Positions 51,531 to 60,129 are shown, numbered from the stretch's first letter. The stretch: 64,000 nt of DNA from Kitasatospora sp. NBC_00240 (GCF_026342405.1 NZ_JAPEMU010000001.1:4402001-4466000); one strand, 5' to 3'. Translations and numbers: made by a program. The notes: a model not told the origin generated them from the letters alone.

Positions 51531-51932
51531 ATGATGCTCGGCGACCAATTGGGCGAGGTGCACAGCCGGGAGACCGCGAAGCGGGTTCTCCCCGGCGGCG
51601 ATGTCGAGGTCTCCTACGAGGCCGAAGGGGAGCTCCTGGGCGTCGCGACCACCGAGATCGCGACCTACGAGTCCACGATGGACGCCAACGGCGTCCTGGT
51701 AGGTGAGGGCCAGGGCGTGACCATGACCGCGGACGGCGACGTGGTGGTCTGGCACGGCAACGGCATCGGCCGGTTCACCGGCACCGCGCCGGGTGCGATG
51801 AGCTGGCGGGGCGCGATCTTCTTCGACACCTCGTCGGAGCGGTTCGCCCGGCTCAACTCCGCGGTCGGCGTGTTCGAGTACGACACCGACGGCAGCGGGA
51901 AGGGCGTCGCGAAGTTCTGGGAGTGGAAGTAA
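51531..51932 (+). CDS. Hypothetical beta-barrel-like protein (133 aa)
   Basis: 133 aa with alternating beta-strand character (VEVSYEAEGELLGVATTEIATYES, GVTMTADGDVVVWHGNGIGRF, RGAIFFDTSSERFARLNSAVGVFEYD), resembling small lipocalin-like or DUF3224-like barrels. GGGAAGGGAG lies just before the start; the second Met is equally possible. No family certain. Followed by a terminator. Confidence 0.65.
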   Translation: MMLGDQLGEVHSRETAKRVLPGGDVEVSYEAEGELLGVATTEIATYESTMDANGVLVGEGQGVTMTADGDVVVWHGNGIGRFTGTAPGAMSWRGAIFFDTSSERFARLNSAVGVFEYDTDGSGKGVAKFWEWK

Positions 51933-51937
51933 CCCCC

Positions 51938-51960
51938 GGCCCGTCCCACCGGGACGGGCC
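51938..51960. terminator. Convergent terminator
   Basis: GGCCCGTCCC, loop acc, GGGACGGGCC between two convergent genes, 6 nt after the first stop and 18 nt from the second. Confidence 0.7.
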
Positions 51961-51977
51961 CCGATCCGCCCGGTGGA

Positions 51978-52244
51978 TCAGCCCTTGGCCTTCATCGCCC
52001 CGTCGGCCAGCTTGCCGATCGAGTCCGGTCCCACCGGCACTCCGCCGAGCAGGCCGGCCATGGTGAGCGCGGCGCCGGAGCCGACCTGGCCAAGCGGCCC
52101 GCCGGCCTTGCTGATGTCCGGCATCGCGGACTTGCTCAGCTCGGAGGCCTGCTGCTCGTCGACGGCGTGGGCGGAGCCGGCGGCGGCGGAGAGGGCGGCA
52201 CCGGCGAGGGTGAGGGCGAGGAGGGCGCGCTTGGACGTGTTCAT
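51978..52244 (-). CDS. Small secreted protein (88 aa)
   Basis: 88 aa. Signal peptide KRALLALTLAGAALSAAAGSAHA (about 5-27) with A-H-A cleavage, leaving about 60 residues rich in Gly, Ala and Pro with PLGQVGSGAALTMAGLLGG. No Cys. Similar tiny secreted proteins are common in streptomycetes with unknown function. Start has no strong ribosome site. The 79-nt repeat R1 lies just upstream. Confidence 0.65.
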   Translation of the reverse strand: MNTSKRALLALTLAGAALSAAAGSAHAVDEQQASELSKSAMPDISKAGGPLGQVGSGAALTMAGLLGGVPVGPDSIGKLADGAMKAKG

Positions 52245-52271
52245 GCGCTGCCCAACGACCCCGACGGGTCG

Positions 52272-52350
52272 GAGGTCACCGGCGCCGCGGGCATTCACCG
52301 GAGTGCGCGACACCGGAGGGTCTGCGCCGGACCAGCCGACGCGGCCGAAC
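52272..52350. repeat. 79-nt direct repeat, copy R1
   Basis: Aligns without gaps to 55697-55775, at roughly 85-87% identity by eye, including the identical run CACCGGAGTGCGCGACAC. It lies 28 nt upstream of the secreted-protein start; the second copy lies just upstream of XPB. The two bracket a 3.4-kb segment. Confidence 0.75.
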
Positions 52351-52388
52351 CCAAGGGGCGTCAACGCCGCAGTCGGCCTCAACGACTG

Positions 52389-52422
52389 CACCGGCCCGCG
52401 TCCCAAGGGGCGCGGGCCGGTG
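52389..52422 (-). terminator. Hairpin downstream of collagen-like gene
   Basis: CACCGGCCCGCG, 10-nt loop, CGCGGGCCGGTG: 12-bp stem about 160 nt after the collagen-like stop. The surrounding gap (52245-52582) has no gene. Confidence 0.55.
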
Positions 52423-52582
52423 CCATGCGTCGTCAGGCGTTCCGGGTGGTCACGATCGGCTCCGGCCAGTCCCGCGGCCGTCGTTGTGAGTCCTCCGGCG
52501 CGCCGCGACCGGTGAAGACCGATTGCTGACAACGACCCTCAACGGGCCCCTGGCCTCGCCACCGGTGTCCCCTGCCGTGGGG

Positions 52583-54649
52583 TTAGTGCCGTCGGCGGGC
52601 GGCGGCTCGTCCGCTTCGCCTCATGAGGAAGACGAGTACACCTCCCAGGGCGATGGCGGCCGCCGAGCCGACCATGATGCCGATCGATCCGTCCGAGCCG
52701 GTGGCGGCGAGTGCCTGATCCGACCCCTGCGGCTGTTGAACAGGACCGGCCTCCTCGTGACCGCCCGGCACGCTGCCGTGGTCGCCTTGGCCGTTCCCGT
52801 GATCACCTTGCACCGGGCCGCCCTGCACCGGGCCGCCGTACACCTGGTCACCATGACCGCCTGGAGACTGGGGCGGGCCTGCCGGGCCTGCCGGGCCTGC
52901 CGGACCAGCGGGGCCGGCCGGGCCCGCAGGCCCGGGTGCACCGGGCGAACCATTGGCACCCGGGGAGCCGTTAGCGCCGGGCAGGCCGTTAGCACCCGGC
53001 GAACCATTAGCACCCGGAGCGCCCGGCGAACCGTTGGCACCCGGCGAACCGTTAGCACCGGGCAGGCCGTTGGCACCCGGGGAGCCATTAGCTCCGGGGA
53101 GGCCGTTGGCACCAGGCGAACCGTTGGCACCAGGCGAACCATTGGCACCTGGCAGGCCGTTGGCACCCGGCGAACCGTTGGCACCCGGCGAGCCGTTAGC
53201 GCCGGGCAGGCCGCTAGCACCCGGCGAGCCATTGGCACCGGGGAGACCGTTAGCACCCGGAGCGCCAGGCGAACCGTTGGCACCCGGCGAACCGTTGGCA
53301 CCCGGCGAGCCGTTAGCACCCGGCGAACCATTGGCACCGGGGAGACCGTTAGCACCCGGAGCGCCCGGCGAACCGTTGGCACCCGGCGAGCCGTTAGCGC
53401 CGGGCAGGCCATTGGCGCCCGGCGAACCATTGGCACCGGGGAGACCGTTAGCGCCCGGCGAGCCATTGGCACCCGGAGCACCCGGAGCACCGTTGGGGCC
53501 CGGAGCACCCGGAGCGCCCGGAGACCCAGCCGCGCCAGGAGCACCCGGAGCACCGTTGGGGCCCGGAGCACCCGGAGCACCCGGAGACCCAGCCGCGCCA
53601 GGAGCACCCGGAGCGCCGTTGGGGCCCGGAGCACCGGGAACACCCGGAGCGCCCGGGGCACCGTTGGGGCCCGGAGCACCCGGAGCACCCGGAGCACCGG
53701 CCACGCCGGAAGCACCGTTGGGGCCCGGAGCACCCGGGGCGCCCGGAGACCCAGCCGCGCCAGGAGCACCAGCAGGCCCACCGGGGCCGGCAGGACCGCT
53801 CGGACCGGCAGGACCACTCGGACCGGCAGGACCACTCGGGCCCGCCGGCCCGCTCGGTCCGGGCGGGCCACTCGGTCCGGGCGGGCCGACGGTGCAGGCC
53901 GCCCTCGTGATGGTGTTGTCGTCCAGCGTGACGGCTCCCGTACGTGCCAGGGCCCGCCCTTCGATCACCGCCGCGTGGTTCACCGTGATGGACGCGAGGG
54001 CCAGGATGTTGCCCTTGAAAAAGGAGTTGACGTCGATGGTGGCGGAGCTGCCCACCTGCCAGAACACATTGCAGGCCTGCGCCCCGTTGACCAGGCTCAC
54101 GACGCTCGACGGGGCCGTGATCAGGGTGGAGGCGATCTGGAAGATGAAGACGGCGCTGGGATCGCCCAGGGCGTCCAGGGTGACGGTCCCGGTGAGGTTC
54201 AGCGACGACGTGGCCTTGTAGACGCCGGGCGTCAGCGTCAGTCCGCCGATGTCGCCCGGAGACGTCAGGCTGGCCGTGGGGGCCCGGCCTGCGGCGTCGT
54301 TGTAGGCGATGACCAGGTCGGACTGAGCCTGTGCGGCCTGGGCGTCGTTGACGTGCTGGACCCCGTTCACGATCCCGGGCGGAAAGCCCGTCACGCTGGT
54401 GCCCGGGCTGAGCCCCAGGTCGCCGTTGATCACGCTGGGGTTGGTGTTGGTGACCGTAGTGGCGCCCAGCACCGCGTAGCTGGTGTCGGTCCCCAGCGTC
54501 ACCGGTGCCGCTGCTGCGTGGGCGGGGCCCGGGACCAGACCGGCCGTCGCCAGCAACGTCAATCCGGACAGCAGGACAAGCGCCCCTGTGAGTCGAGAGC
54601 GGCTACGCCCTCTCCCCGGTGGGGCGAGCGGAATGGCATCGACTGCCAT
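52583..54649 (-). CDS. Collagen-like surface protein with DUF3494 domain and LAxTG sortase signal
   Basis: 688 aa. Signal peptide LTGALVLLSGLTLLATAGL (about 20-45), then a DUF3494 (ice-binding-like) beta-helix domain of about 200 residues (TSYAVLGATTVTNTNPS, INGDLGLSPGTSVTG, FIFQIASTL, FWQVGSSATID). Next come roughly 300 residues of Gly-X-Y repeats, mostly G-[SL]-P-G-A-N and G-A-P, predicted to trimerise as collagen. The end holds ALAATGSDG, a membrane helix IGIMVGSAAAIALGGVLVFL and RRSGRAAARRR: the LAxTG signal used by streptomycete class E sortases. It should be wall-anchored with the DUF3494 head outermost. ATG at 54649. Ice binding itself is unlikely; adhesion is a better guess. Confidence 0.88.
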   Translation of the reverse strand: MAVDAIPLAPPGRGRSRSRLTGALVLLSGLTLLATAGLVPGPAHAAAAPVTLGTDTSYAVLGATTVTNTNPSVINGDLGLSPGTSVTGFPPGIVNGVQHVNDAQAAQAQSDLVIAYNDAAGRAPTASLTSPGDIGGLTLTPGVYKATSSLNLTGTVTLDALGDPSAVFIFQIASTLITAPSSVVSLVNGAQACNVFWQVGSSATIDVNSFFKGNILALASITVNHAAVIEGRALARTGAVTLDDNTITRAACTVGPPGPSGPPGPSGPAGPSGPAGPSGPAGPSGPAGPGGPAGAPGAAGSPGAPGAPGPNGASGVAGAPGAPGAPGPNGAPGAPGVPGAPGPNGAPGAPGAAGSPGAPGAPGPNGAPGAPGAAGSPGAPGAPGPNGAPGAPGANGSPGANGLPGANGSPGANGLPGANGSPGANGSPGAPGANGLPGANGSPGANGSPGANGSPGANGSPGAPGANGLPGANGSPGASGLPGANGSPGANGSPGANGLPGANGSPGANGSPGANGLPGANGSPGANGLPGANGSPGANGSPGAPGANGSPGANGLPGANGSPGANGSPGAPGPAGPAGPAGPAGPAGPAGPPQSPGGHGDQVYGGPVQGGPVQGDHGNGQGDHGSVPGGHEEAGPVQQPQGSDQALAATGSDGSIGIMVGSAAAIALGGVLVFLMRRSGRAAARRRH
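52935..53900. repeat. Collagen-coding tandem repeat tract
   Basis: About 1 kb of 9- and 18-nt units, with recurring GTTAGCACCCGG-type and GTTGGGGCCCGGAGC-type modules, encoding the Gly-X-Y tract. Near-identical neighbouring units suggest length variation by slippage or recombination. Confidence 0.85.
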
Positions 54650-55162
54650 AGGACAGGACCCTTTCTTGTCGCCTTGAGCTCCGTCACCCGGAAGAGGGCG
54701 CCGGAGCGCTGATGGTGGGTTCTGGTCGGACCACAAGCCCTCGTACGGACGCCAGGGCGCCACGGGCGTCTCCCCGGGGAGGACCACAGAGTGTTAGCCC
54801 ACCAGGGGTGGTGATGCACCGTCACCAACTCAATACACCGTGCAACAACAACATAGAAAGGAAAGAATCATAAAGATGCAAAGGGGTGACATACTGAAGC
54901 CGATCGGGCATTTCTGCCTTTGTCCCGGCGTGTCGTTTGTCTACGCACTCAAGCTACGTATACGGCCGACGGTTCGGCTCCGGTCGGCTCCGTCTGATCC
55001 GGCCATGCCTGCGGAACCCGGCATCGTCTGCGGTGGAGCCCGTCGACCTGGCCGCCACGGCCCGCTGCCACCAACGCCTCAGCCGCACCGATCCTCCCCT
55101 CGGATGCGCCCAGGGTGGTGAAAAAACGTATCGCCCGGTGGACGTGATTCGTTGGTCCGAAT
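54650..55162. promoter_or_regulatory. AT-rich divergent upstream region of collagen-like gene
   Basis: 513 nt with no convincing gene between the collagen-like start and the 143-aa gene. Bases about 54820-54900 are much more AT-rich than any neighbour (runs such as CAACAACAAC and GAAAGGAAAGAATCATAAAG), suggesting a regulated promoter or foreign DNA. Confidence 0.45.
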
Positions 55163-55594
55163 ATGAACAACCCAACGAATGCGCAGGGCGGGGTGCTCGC
55201 GCCGATCGAAGGCAATGCCGGGACCGTGGCCGAGCGCTGCCGCCTCGCCGGCGGCCTGCTCAGAGTCACACTCGGCGACCTGCGCGATGAACTCGGCTAC
55301 CGGAGACTCGGCAAGTACGTCCTGGACGAAGTGGCCGAGACCCTGATCGCGGAGGGGCTCGGCTGGTTTCCGGCCTGGCGGCTGTCGCCCAGGGAGAACA
55401 GCGAACCGCGCAAGGAGCACGAGCTGTGGGTGTTCCTCCGGGACGGGGGCCTCCGGTCCCAGGTCATCGACGCCATCCAGGCGCCCGACGGCTCCGACGT
55501 CCCCACCGTGCTGAACGGGCTGCTCGCCGACCGCCCCAACGACCTGTCCCCGGATCGCAAGCTCGGCCTCATCCGGGAGATCCTCGGACTCTGA
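55163..55594 (+). CDS. Hypothetical protein (143 aa)
   Basis: 143 aa. It reads as a compact alpha/beta protein: LLRVTLGDLRDELGYRRLGKYVLDEVAETL, then FPAWRLSPRENSEPR and ELWVFLRDGGLRSQVIDAI. No domain recognised. No clear ribosome site before the ATG. It ends in a hairpin and lies in the segment bracketed by the R1/R2 repeats. Confidence 0.6.
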   Translation: MNNPTNAQGGVLAPIEGNAGTVAERCRLAGGLLRVTLGDLRDELGYRRLGKYVLDEVAETLIAEGLGWFPAWRLSPRENSEPRKEHELWVFLRDGGLRSQVIDAIQAPDGSDVPTVLNGLLADRPNDLSPDRKLGLIREILGL

Positions 55595-55612
55595 GCCACC
55601 GACCCGTGAGAG

Positions 55613-55663
55613 CGTCGGTCGCTGTCCCACGGGCGTAGGGGCTCCCGGTGACAGCGACCGACG
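55613..55663 (+). terminator. Hairpin after the 143-aa gene
   Basis: CGTCGGTCGCTGTC (55613-55626) pairs perfectly with GACAGCGACCGACG (55650-55663) around a 23-nt loop. Confidence 0.65.
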
Positions 55664-55696
55664 TCTCCCCCAGCTGCTACGGCCGACACCGTGGGC

Positions 55697-55775
55697 GAGG
55701 TCACCGGCGGGGCGGGCATCCACCGGAGTGCGCGACACTGGAGGGTCTGCACCGAACCGGCCGGAGCAGCCGAAC
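55697..55775. repeat. 79-nt direct repeat, copy R2
   Basis: Second copy of the repeat at 52272-52350. It occupies the XPB upstream region and ends 19 nt before its GTG start, so it may contain the XPB promoter or leader. Confidence 0.75.
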
Positions 55776-55794
55776 CGACGGAGGGCCTCCCCGC

Positions 55795-57432
55795 GTGAAC
55801 GACGGACCGCTGATCGTCCAAAGCGACAAAACGCTCCTGCTGGAGATCGACCACCCCAAGGCCGCCGACTGCCGCCGGGTGATCGCCCCGTTCGCGGAGC
55901 TGGAGCGCGCGCCCGAGCACGTCCACACCTACCGGGTCACCCCGCTCGGCCTGTGGAACGCGCGCGCCGCCGGGCACGACGCCGAGCAGGTCGTCGACGC
56001 CCTGGTGAACTACTCGCGCTACCCCGTCCCGCACGCCCTGCTGGTGGACATCGCCGACACCATGGCCCGCTACGGGCGGCTGAAGCTCAGCAAGCACCCC
56101 ACCCACGGCCTGGTGCTCACCACCACCGACCGCCCGGTGCTGGAGGAGGTGCTGCGCTCGAAGAAGATCATCCCGCTGGTCGGCGCCCGGGTCGACCCGG
56201 ACACCGTCGTGGTGCACCCCTCCGAGCGCGGCCAGATCAAGCAGGTGCTGCTCAAACTCGGCTGGCCGGCCGAGGACTTCGCCGGGTACGTGGACGGCGA
56301 GGCGCACCCGATCGAGCTGGAGCAGGACGGCTGGACGCTGCGCCCGTACCAGCAGCAGGCCGTCGAGGGCTTCTGGCACGGCGGCTCCGGCGTGGTCGTG
56401 CTGCCCTGCGGCGCCGGCAAGACGCTGGTCGGCGCGGCGGCGATGGCCGAGGCCAAGTCGACCACGCTGATCCTGGTCACCAACACCGTCTCGGCCCGCC
56501 AGTGGAAGCACGAGCTGGTCAAGCGCACCACGCTGACCGAGGACGAGATCGGCGAGTACAGCGGCACCCGCAAGGAGATCCGCCCGGTCACCATCGCCAC
56601 CTACCAGGTGATGACGACCAAGCGGAAGGGCACCTACGCGCACCTGGAACTGTTCGACGCCCGCAACTGGGGCCTGGTGGTCTACGACGAGGTGCACCTG
56701 CTGCCCGCGCCGGTCTTCAAGTTCACCGCCGACCTGCAGGCCCGCCGCCGGCTCGGCCTGACCGCGACCCTGGTGCGCGAGGACGGCCGCGAGGGCGACG
56801 TGTTCTCGCTGATCGGCCCGAAGCGGTTCGACGCGCCGTGGAAGGAGATCGAGGCGCAGGGCTACATCGCGCCCGCCGACTGCTGCGAGGTCCGGGTGAC
56901 GCTGACCGACTCGGAGCGCCTCTCGTACGCCACCGCCGAGCCGGAGGAGCGGTACCGGTTCTGCGCCACCACCGCGACCAAGCGGCGGGTGGTGGAGGCG
57001 CTGGTCAAGAAGCACGAGAAGGACCAGACGCTGATCATCGGCCAGTACATCGACCAGCTCGACGAGCTGGGCGAGGTGCTGGACGCCCCCGTCATCAAGG
57101 GCGAGACCAGCAACGCCCAGCGCGAGAAGCTCTTCGAGGCGTTCCGCACCAAGGAGATCAGCGTCCTGGTGGTCTCCAAGGTCGCCAACTTCTCGATCGA
57201 CCTGCCGGAGGCGACCGTCGCCATCCAGGTCTCCGGGACCTTCGGCTCCCGCCAGGAGGAGGCCCAGCGGCTCGGGCGCGTCCTGCGGCCGAAGGCGGAC
57301 GGCCACTCGGCCCACTTCTACTCGGTGGTGGCCCGGGACACCGTGGACCAGGACTTCGCGGCCCACCGCCAGCGCTTCCTGGCCGAGCAGGGCTACGCGT
57401 ACCGCATCATCGACGCGGACGACGTGCTGTAA
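55795..57432 (+). CDS. XPB/ERCC3-type DNA repair helicase
   Basis: 545 aa superfamily 2 helicase, 3'-5' type. Motif Q/RPYQQQAV near residue 183, motif I LPCGAGKTLVGA, Ia ILVTNTVSARQW, motif II VVYDEVHLLPA (DEVH), motif III LGLTATLVREDGREGD (contains the RED loop), motif V-VI FGSRQEEAQRLGRVLRP. The N-terminal damage-recognition-like domain precedes. GTG at 55795 has GGAGGGCC upstream. Such helicases occur in actinobacteria beside the helicase-associated protein, here 4.4 kb away. Confidence 0.93.
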   Translation: MNDGPLIVQSDKTLLLEIDHPKAADCRRVIAPFAELERAPEHVHTYRVTPLGLWNARAAGHDAEQVVDALVNYSRYPVPHALLVDIADTMARYGRLKLSKHPTHGLVLTTTDRPVLEEVLRSKKIIPLVGARVDPDTVVVHPSERGQIKQVLLKLGWPAEDFAGYVDGEAHPIELEQDGWTLRPYQQQAVEGFWHGGSGVVVLPCGAGKTLVGAAAMAEAKSTTLILVTNTVSARQWKHELVKRTTLTEDEIGEYSGTRKEIRPVTIATYQVMTTKRKGTYAHLELFDARNWGLVVYDEVHLLPAPVFKFTADLQARRRLGLTATLVREDGREGDVFSLIGPKRFDAPWKEIEAQGYIAPADCCEVRVTLTDSERLSYATAEPEERYRFCATTATKRRVVEALVKKHEKDQTLIIGQYIDQLDELGEVLDAPVIKGETSNAQREKLFEAFRTKEISVLVVSKVANFSIDLPEATVAIQVSGTFGSRQEEAQRLGRVLRPKADGHSAHFYSVVARDTVDQDFAAHRQRFLAEQGYAYRIIDADDVL

Positions 57433-57464
57433 CCGAGGGGATCGCGGCGGCCCGGGGCGGCGCT

Positions 57465-57512
57465 GTTCGGGACGGACGGGGTTCGGGACGGACGAGGTTC
57501 GGGACGGACGGG
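57465..57512. repeat. Three 16-nt tandem repeats after XPB
   Basis: GTTCGGGACGGACGGG is repeated three times (second copy ends GAG). It lies in the short gap between XPB and the convergent 70-aa gene. Confidence 0.8.
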
Positions 57513-57514
57513 GT

Positions 57515-57727
57515 TCAGTACCGGACGCCGTCGCGGCCCAGCAGCGTCACCCGGGCGACGGTGTCGAGCGCGATGCCGACGTTGCGCACGGCCCGCGCCA
57601 GCGGGTTGCGGCGGCGTCCGGGCCCGGCCGCCGTCGCGCCGCCGGGCGTGGTCCTGTTGCTTCTGGCTGTGCGCGCCCGGGGGGCCTTGGCCGCTGCCCG
57701 GGGCGCCGTTCCGTGACCGGTGCTCAT
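57515..57727 (-). CDS. Small basic protein (70 aa), uncertain
   Basis: 70 aa, strongly basic N-terminal half (Arg/Ala/Thr/Pro), then NPLARAVRNVGIALDTVARVTLLGRDGVRY, an amphipathic stretch given here in two parts: RNVGIALDTVARV and LLGRDGVRY. Looks translated by codon bias but no ribosome site is clear. Conserved near XPB in memory of streptomycete genomes, not verified. Confidence 0.5.
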   Translation of the reverse strand: MSTGHGTAPRAAAKAPRARTARSNRTTPGGATAAGPGRRRNPLARAVRNVGIALDTVARVTLLGRDGVRY

Positions 57728-58025
57728 GCCATCAACGGTAGGTTTTCGGACACCCCCGGCGCATCACCCGGAAGGCCCTCTCCGGCAGGACTTCGGTCGT
57801 CCTCCAGGTGTACGGGGATCTCAGGGACGACCGGGGTTTATTCGGTTAGCACCCTGAGGCCGGCGGGTCTAGGATTCTTCGTCTGCCCCCTCCCGAACCG
57901 TGGTGCCCGCTGACTTGCGCAGGCAGCCGGGGGAGGCGCCTGCCGCTTGGTAACCGGCCGGCTGTCCCCCACACGTGCGCTTCACGAGTCCGCTGCCCCC
58001 TACGGGTCAGCCGGGAAGGTCCGCT

Positions 58026-60095
58026 GTGCCCGCCACCTCCTCCACCGACCCCCTCCAGCGCGAGCGCGACCACCTCGCCGCCTCCCGCACCGCCCTGCGC
58101 GTGATGCGCGAGGACGTCGAATCGCTGGACACCACCGACGTGACCGGCACCTGGGTCACCGCGATCGTCCTGAACAAGCAGATCGAGGCCAGGATCGCCG
58201 CGCTGGCCGACCTCGCCCACACCCCGCTGTTCTTCGGCCGCCTGGACTACCTGCACGCGATCAGCGAAGAGCTGGCCGAGGGCGCCACCGGCGAGAGCTT
58301 CTACATCGGCCGCCGGCACGTGCACGACGCGGCCGGCGACCCGATGGTGATCGACTGGCGGGCCCCCGTCTCGCAGCCGTTCTACCGCGCCAGCCGGACC
58401 GACCCGCAGGACGTCGAGCGCCGCCGCCGCTTCGGCTACACCGGCGGCGAGCTGACCGCGTACGAGGACGAGCACCTGACCGACCCGGCGGAGACCGACG
58501 CCGCCTCGGCGCTGCTGGCCGCCGAGATCGAGAAGCCGCGCGTCGGCCCGATGCGGGACATCGTGGCCACCATCCAGCCCGAGCAGGACGAGATCGTCCG
58601 GGCCGACGTCGGTGGCACCGTCTGCGTCCAGGGCGCCCCCGGCACCGGGAAGACCGCCGTCGGCCTGCACCGGGTCGCCTACCTGCTGTACGCGCACCGC
58701 GAGCGGCTGGCCCGCACCGGCACCCTGGTGATCGGCCCCAACGACGCCTTCCTCTCGTACATCGAGCAGGTGCTCCCGGCGCTCGGCGAGCTGGCGGTGG
58801 CGCAGTCCACCGTGCAGCAGCTGGTGGCGCACGTGGAGGTGCGAGCCGAGGACGACCCCGAGGCCGCCAGGCTGAAGGGCGACGCCCGGATGGCCGAGGT
58901 GCTGCGCCGGGCCGTCCGCGCCGGGATCGCCCTGCCCACCGAGCCGTGCGTGGTGGTGCGCGGCTCGCGCCGCTGGCGGGTGCCGGTGCACGAGCTCACC
59001 GGGATCGTCGAGGAGCTGAAGGCCCGCGACATCCGCTACGGCGCGGCGCGGGAGGCCATGCCGCAGCGGATCGCGCACGCCGTGCTGCTCAAGATGGAGC
59101 AGGGCGGCGAGGCCCCGGACGACCGGGTGCAGGACGCCGTGGCAAGGAACGCCCAGGTCAAGGCCGTGGTGAAGGCCTGCTGGCCGCCGGTGGACCCGGC
59201 GAAGCTGGTGCACCGGCTGGTCAACGAGCCGGAGTTCCTGGCCGCCTGCGCGGACGGCCTCCTGGACGAGGAGGAGCAGCGCGCGGTGCTCCGGGCCAAG
59301 CCCGGCCGTTCGGTGAAGACCGCCCCCTGGACGCCGGCGGACGCCGTCCTGGTCGACGAGGCGACCGACCTAGTGCAGCGCACCGCCTCGCTCGGCCATG
59401 TCGTGCTGGACGAGGCCCAGGACCTCTCCCCCATGCAGTACCGGGCGGTCGGGCGCCGCTGCAGCACCGGCTCGGCCACCGTCCTCGGGGACATCGCCCA
59501 GGGCACCACCCCGTGGGCCACCGCCGACTGGCCGCAGGCCCTGCACCACCTGGGCAAGCCCGGGGCCCACATCGAGGAGCTCACCAAGGGCTTCCGCGTC
59601 CCCGAGGAGGTGATCGCGTACGCCTCCCGGCTGCTGCCCGCGATCGCGCCCGGCCTGGCGCCGGCCACCTCGGTGCGTGACGCACCCGGCTCGCTGACCG
59701 TCGACCGGGTCGAGGACGACCTCGACGCCGCCGTGGTCGCGGCCTGCCGCGAGGCGCTCGCCCACGAGGGCTCGACCGGCCTGATCGCGGCCGACGCCCG
59801 GATCCCGGCCCTGGCCGAGGCGCTGGACGCGGCCGGCCTCGGCCACCTGGTGCCCGGCACCGAGACCACCTCGACGGCCCGGCTGACGCTCGTCCCCGCC
59901 TCGCTCGCCAAGGGTCTGGAGTACGACTACGTGGTGCTGGACGAGCCCGCCGCCGTGGTCGCCGGCGAGCCGGACGAGCGGACCGGCCTGCGCCGGCTGT
60001 ACGTGGCGCTGACCCGTGCCGTCTCCGGCCTGACGGTGCTGCACTCGCAGCCGCTGCCGGAGCAGTTGGCGGCCGTACCGGCAGCCGTGGGCTGA
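58026..60095 (+). CDS. HelD/HelR-like UvrD-family RNA polymerase motor
   Basis: 689 aa superfamily 1 helicase-like protein. N-terminal coiled region (LQRERDHLAASRTALRVMRED), Walker A GAPGTGKTAVGLHR near residue 203, motif II VVLDEAQDLSPMQ near 459, then GDIAQGTTPWA and SLAKGLEYDYVVLDEPA with LYVALTRAVSGLTVL. This is the HelD class, which removes stalled RNA polymerase; in actinomycetes one branch (HelR) displaces rifamycins. No rifamycin-associated element was recognised upstream, so resistance is not claimed. GTG at 58026 has GGGAAGG upstream. Confidence 0.85.
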   Translation: MPATSSTDPLQRERDHLAASRTALRVMREDVESLDTTDVTGTWVTAIVLNKQIEARIAALADLAHTPLFFGRLDYLHAISEELAEGATGESFYIGRRHVHDAAGDPMVIDWRAPVSQPFYRASRTDPQDVERRRRFGYTGGELTAYEDEHLTDPAETDAASALLAAEIEKPRVGPMRDIVATIQPEQDEIVRADVGGTVCVQGAPGTGKTAVGLHRVAYLLYAHRERLARTGTLVIGPNDAFLSYIEQVLPALGELAVAQSTVQQLVAHVEVRAEDDPEAARLKGDARMAEVLRRAVRAGIALPTEPCVVVRGSRRWRVPVHELTGIVEELKARDIRYGAAREAMPQRIAHAVLLKMEQGGEAPDDRVQDAVARNAQVKAVVKACWPPVDPAKLVHRLVNEPEFLAACADGLLDEEEQRAVLRAKPGRSVKTAPWTPADAVLVDEATDLVQRTASLGHVVLDEAQDLSPMQYRAVGRRCSTGSATVLGDIAQGTTPWATADWPQALHHLGKPGAHIEELTKGFRVPEEVIAYASRLLPAIAPGLAPATSVRDAPGSLTVDRVEDDLDAAVVAACREALAHEGSTGLIAADARIPALAEALDAAGLGHLVPGTETTSTARLTLVPASLAKGLEYDYVVLDEPAAVVAGEPDERTGLRRLYVALTRAVSGLTVLHSQPLPEQLAAVPAAVG

Positions 60096-60101
60096 CGCCG
60101 C

Positions 60102-60129
60102 AGGGGCGGCCGACGTGCCGGCCGCCCCT
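60102..60129. terminator. Convergent terminator helD/cutC
   Basis: AGGGGCGGCCG, loop acgtgc, CGGCCGCCCCT: 11-bp perfect stem between convergent genes. Confidence 0.75.

Noticed and set aside
52935..53900. Regular short repeats suggestive of a CRISPR array
   Set aside because: Repeats are in-frame codons for Gly-X-Y with no spacer structure; no cas genes nearby.
52953..54221. Plus-strand repetitive frame of L-A-P-G-E-P type opposite the collagen-like gene
   Set aside because: Mirror image of the collagen repeats; no signal peptide, ribosome site or homologous family.
54840..55121. Plus-strand 93-codon frame in the AT-rich region
   Set aside because: No ribosome site, composition changes halfway, and no conserved look; treated as non-coding.
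57728..58025. Possible rifamycin-associated element before the HelD-like gene
   Set aside because: No matching inverted repeat was found, so HelR-type rifamycin control is not claimed.
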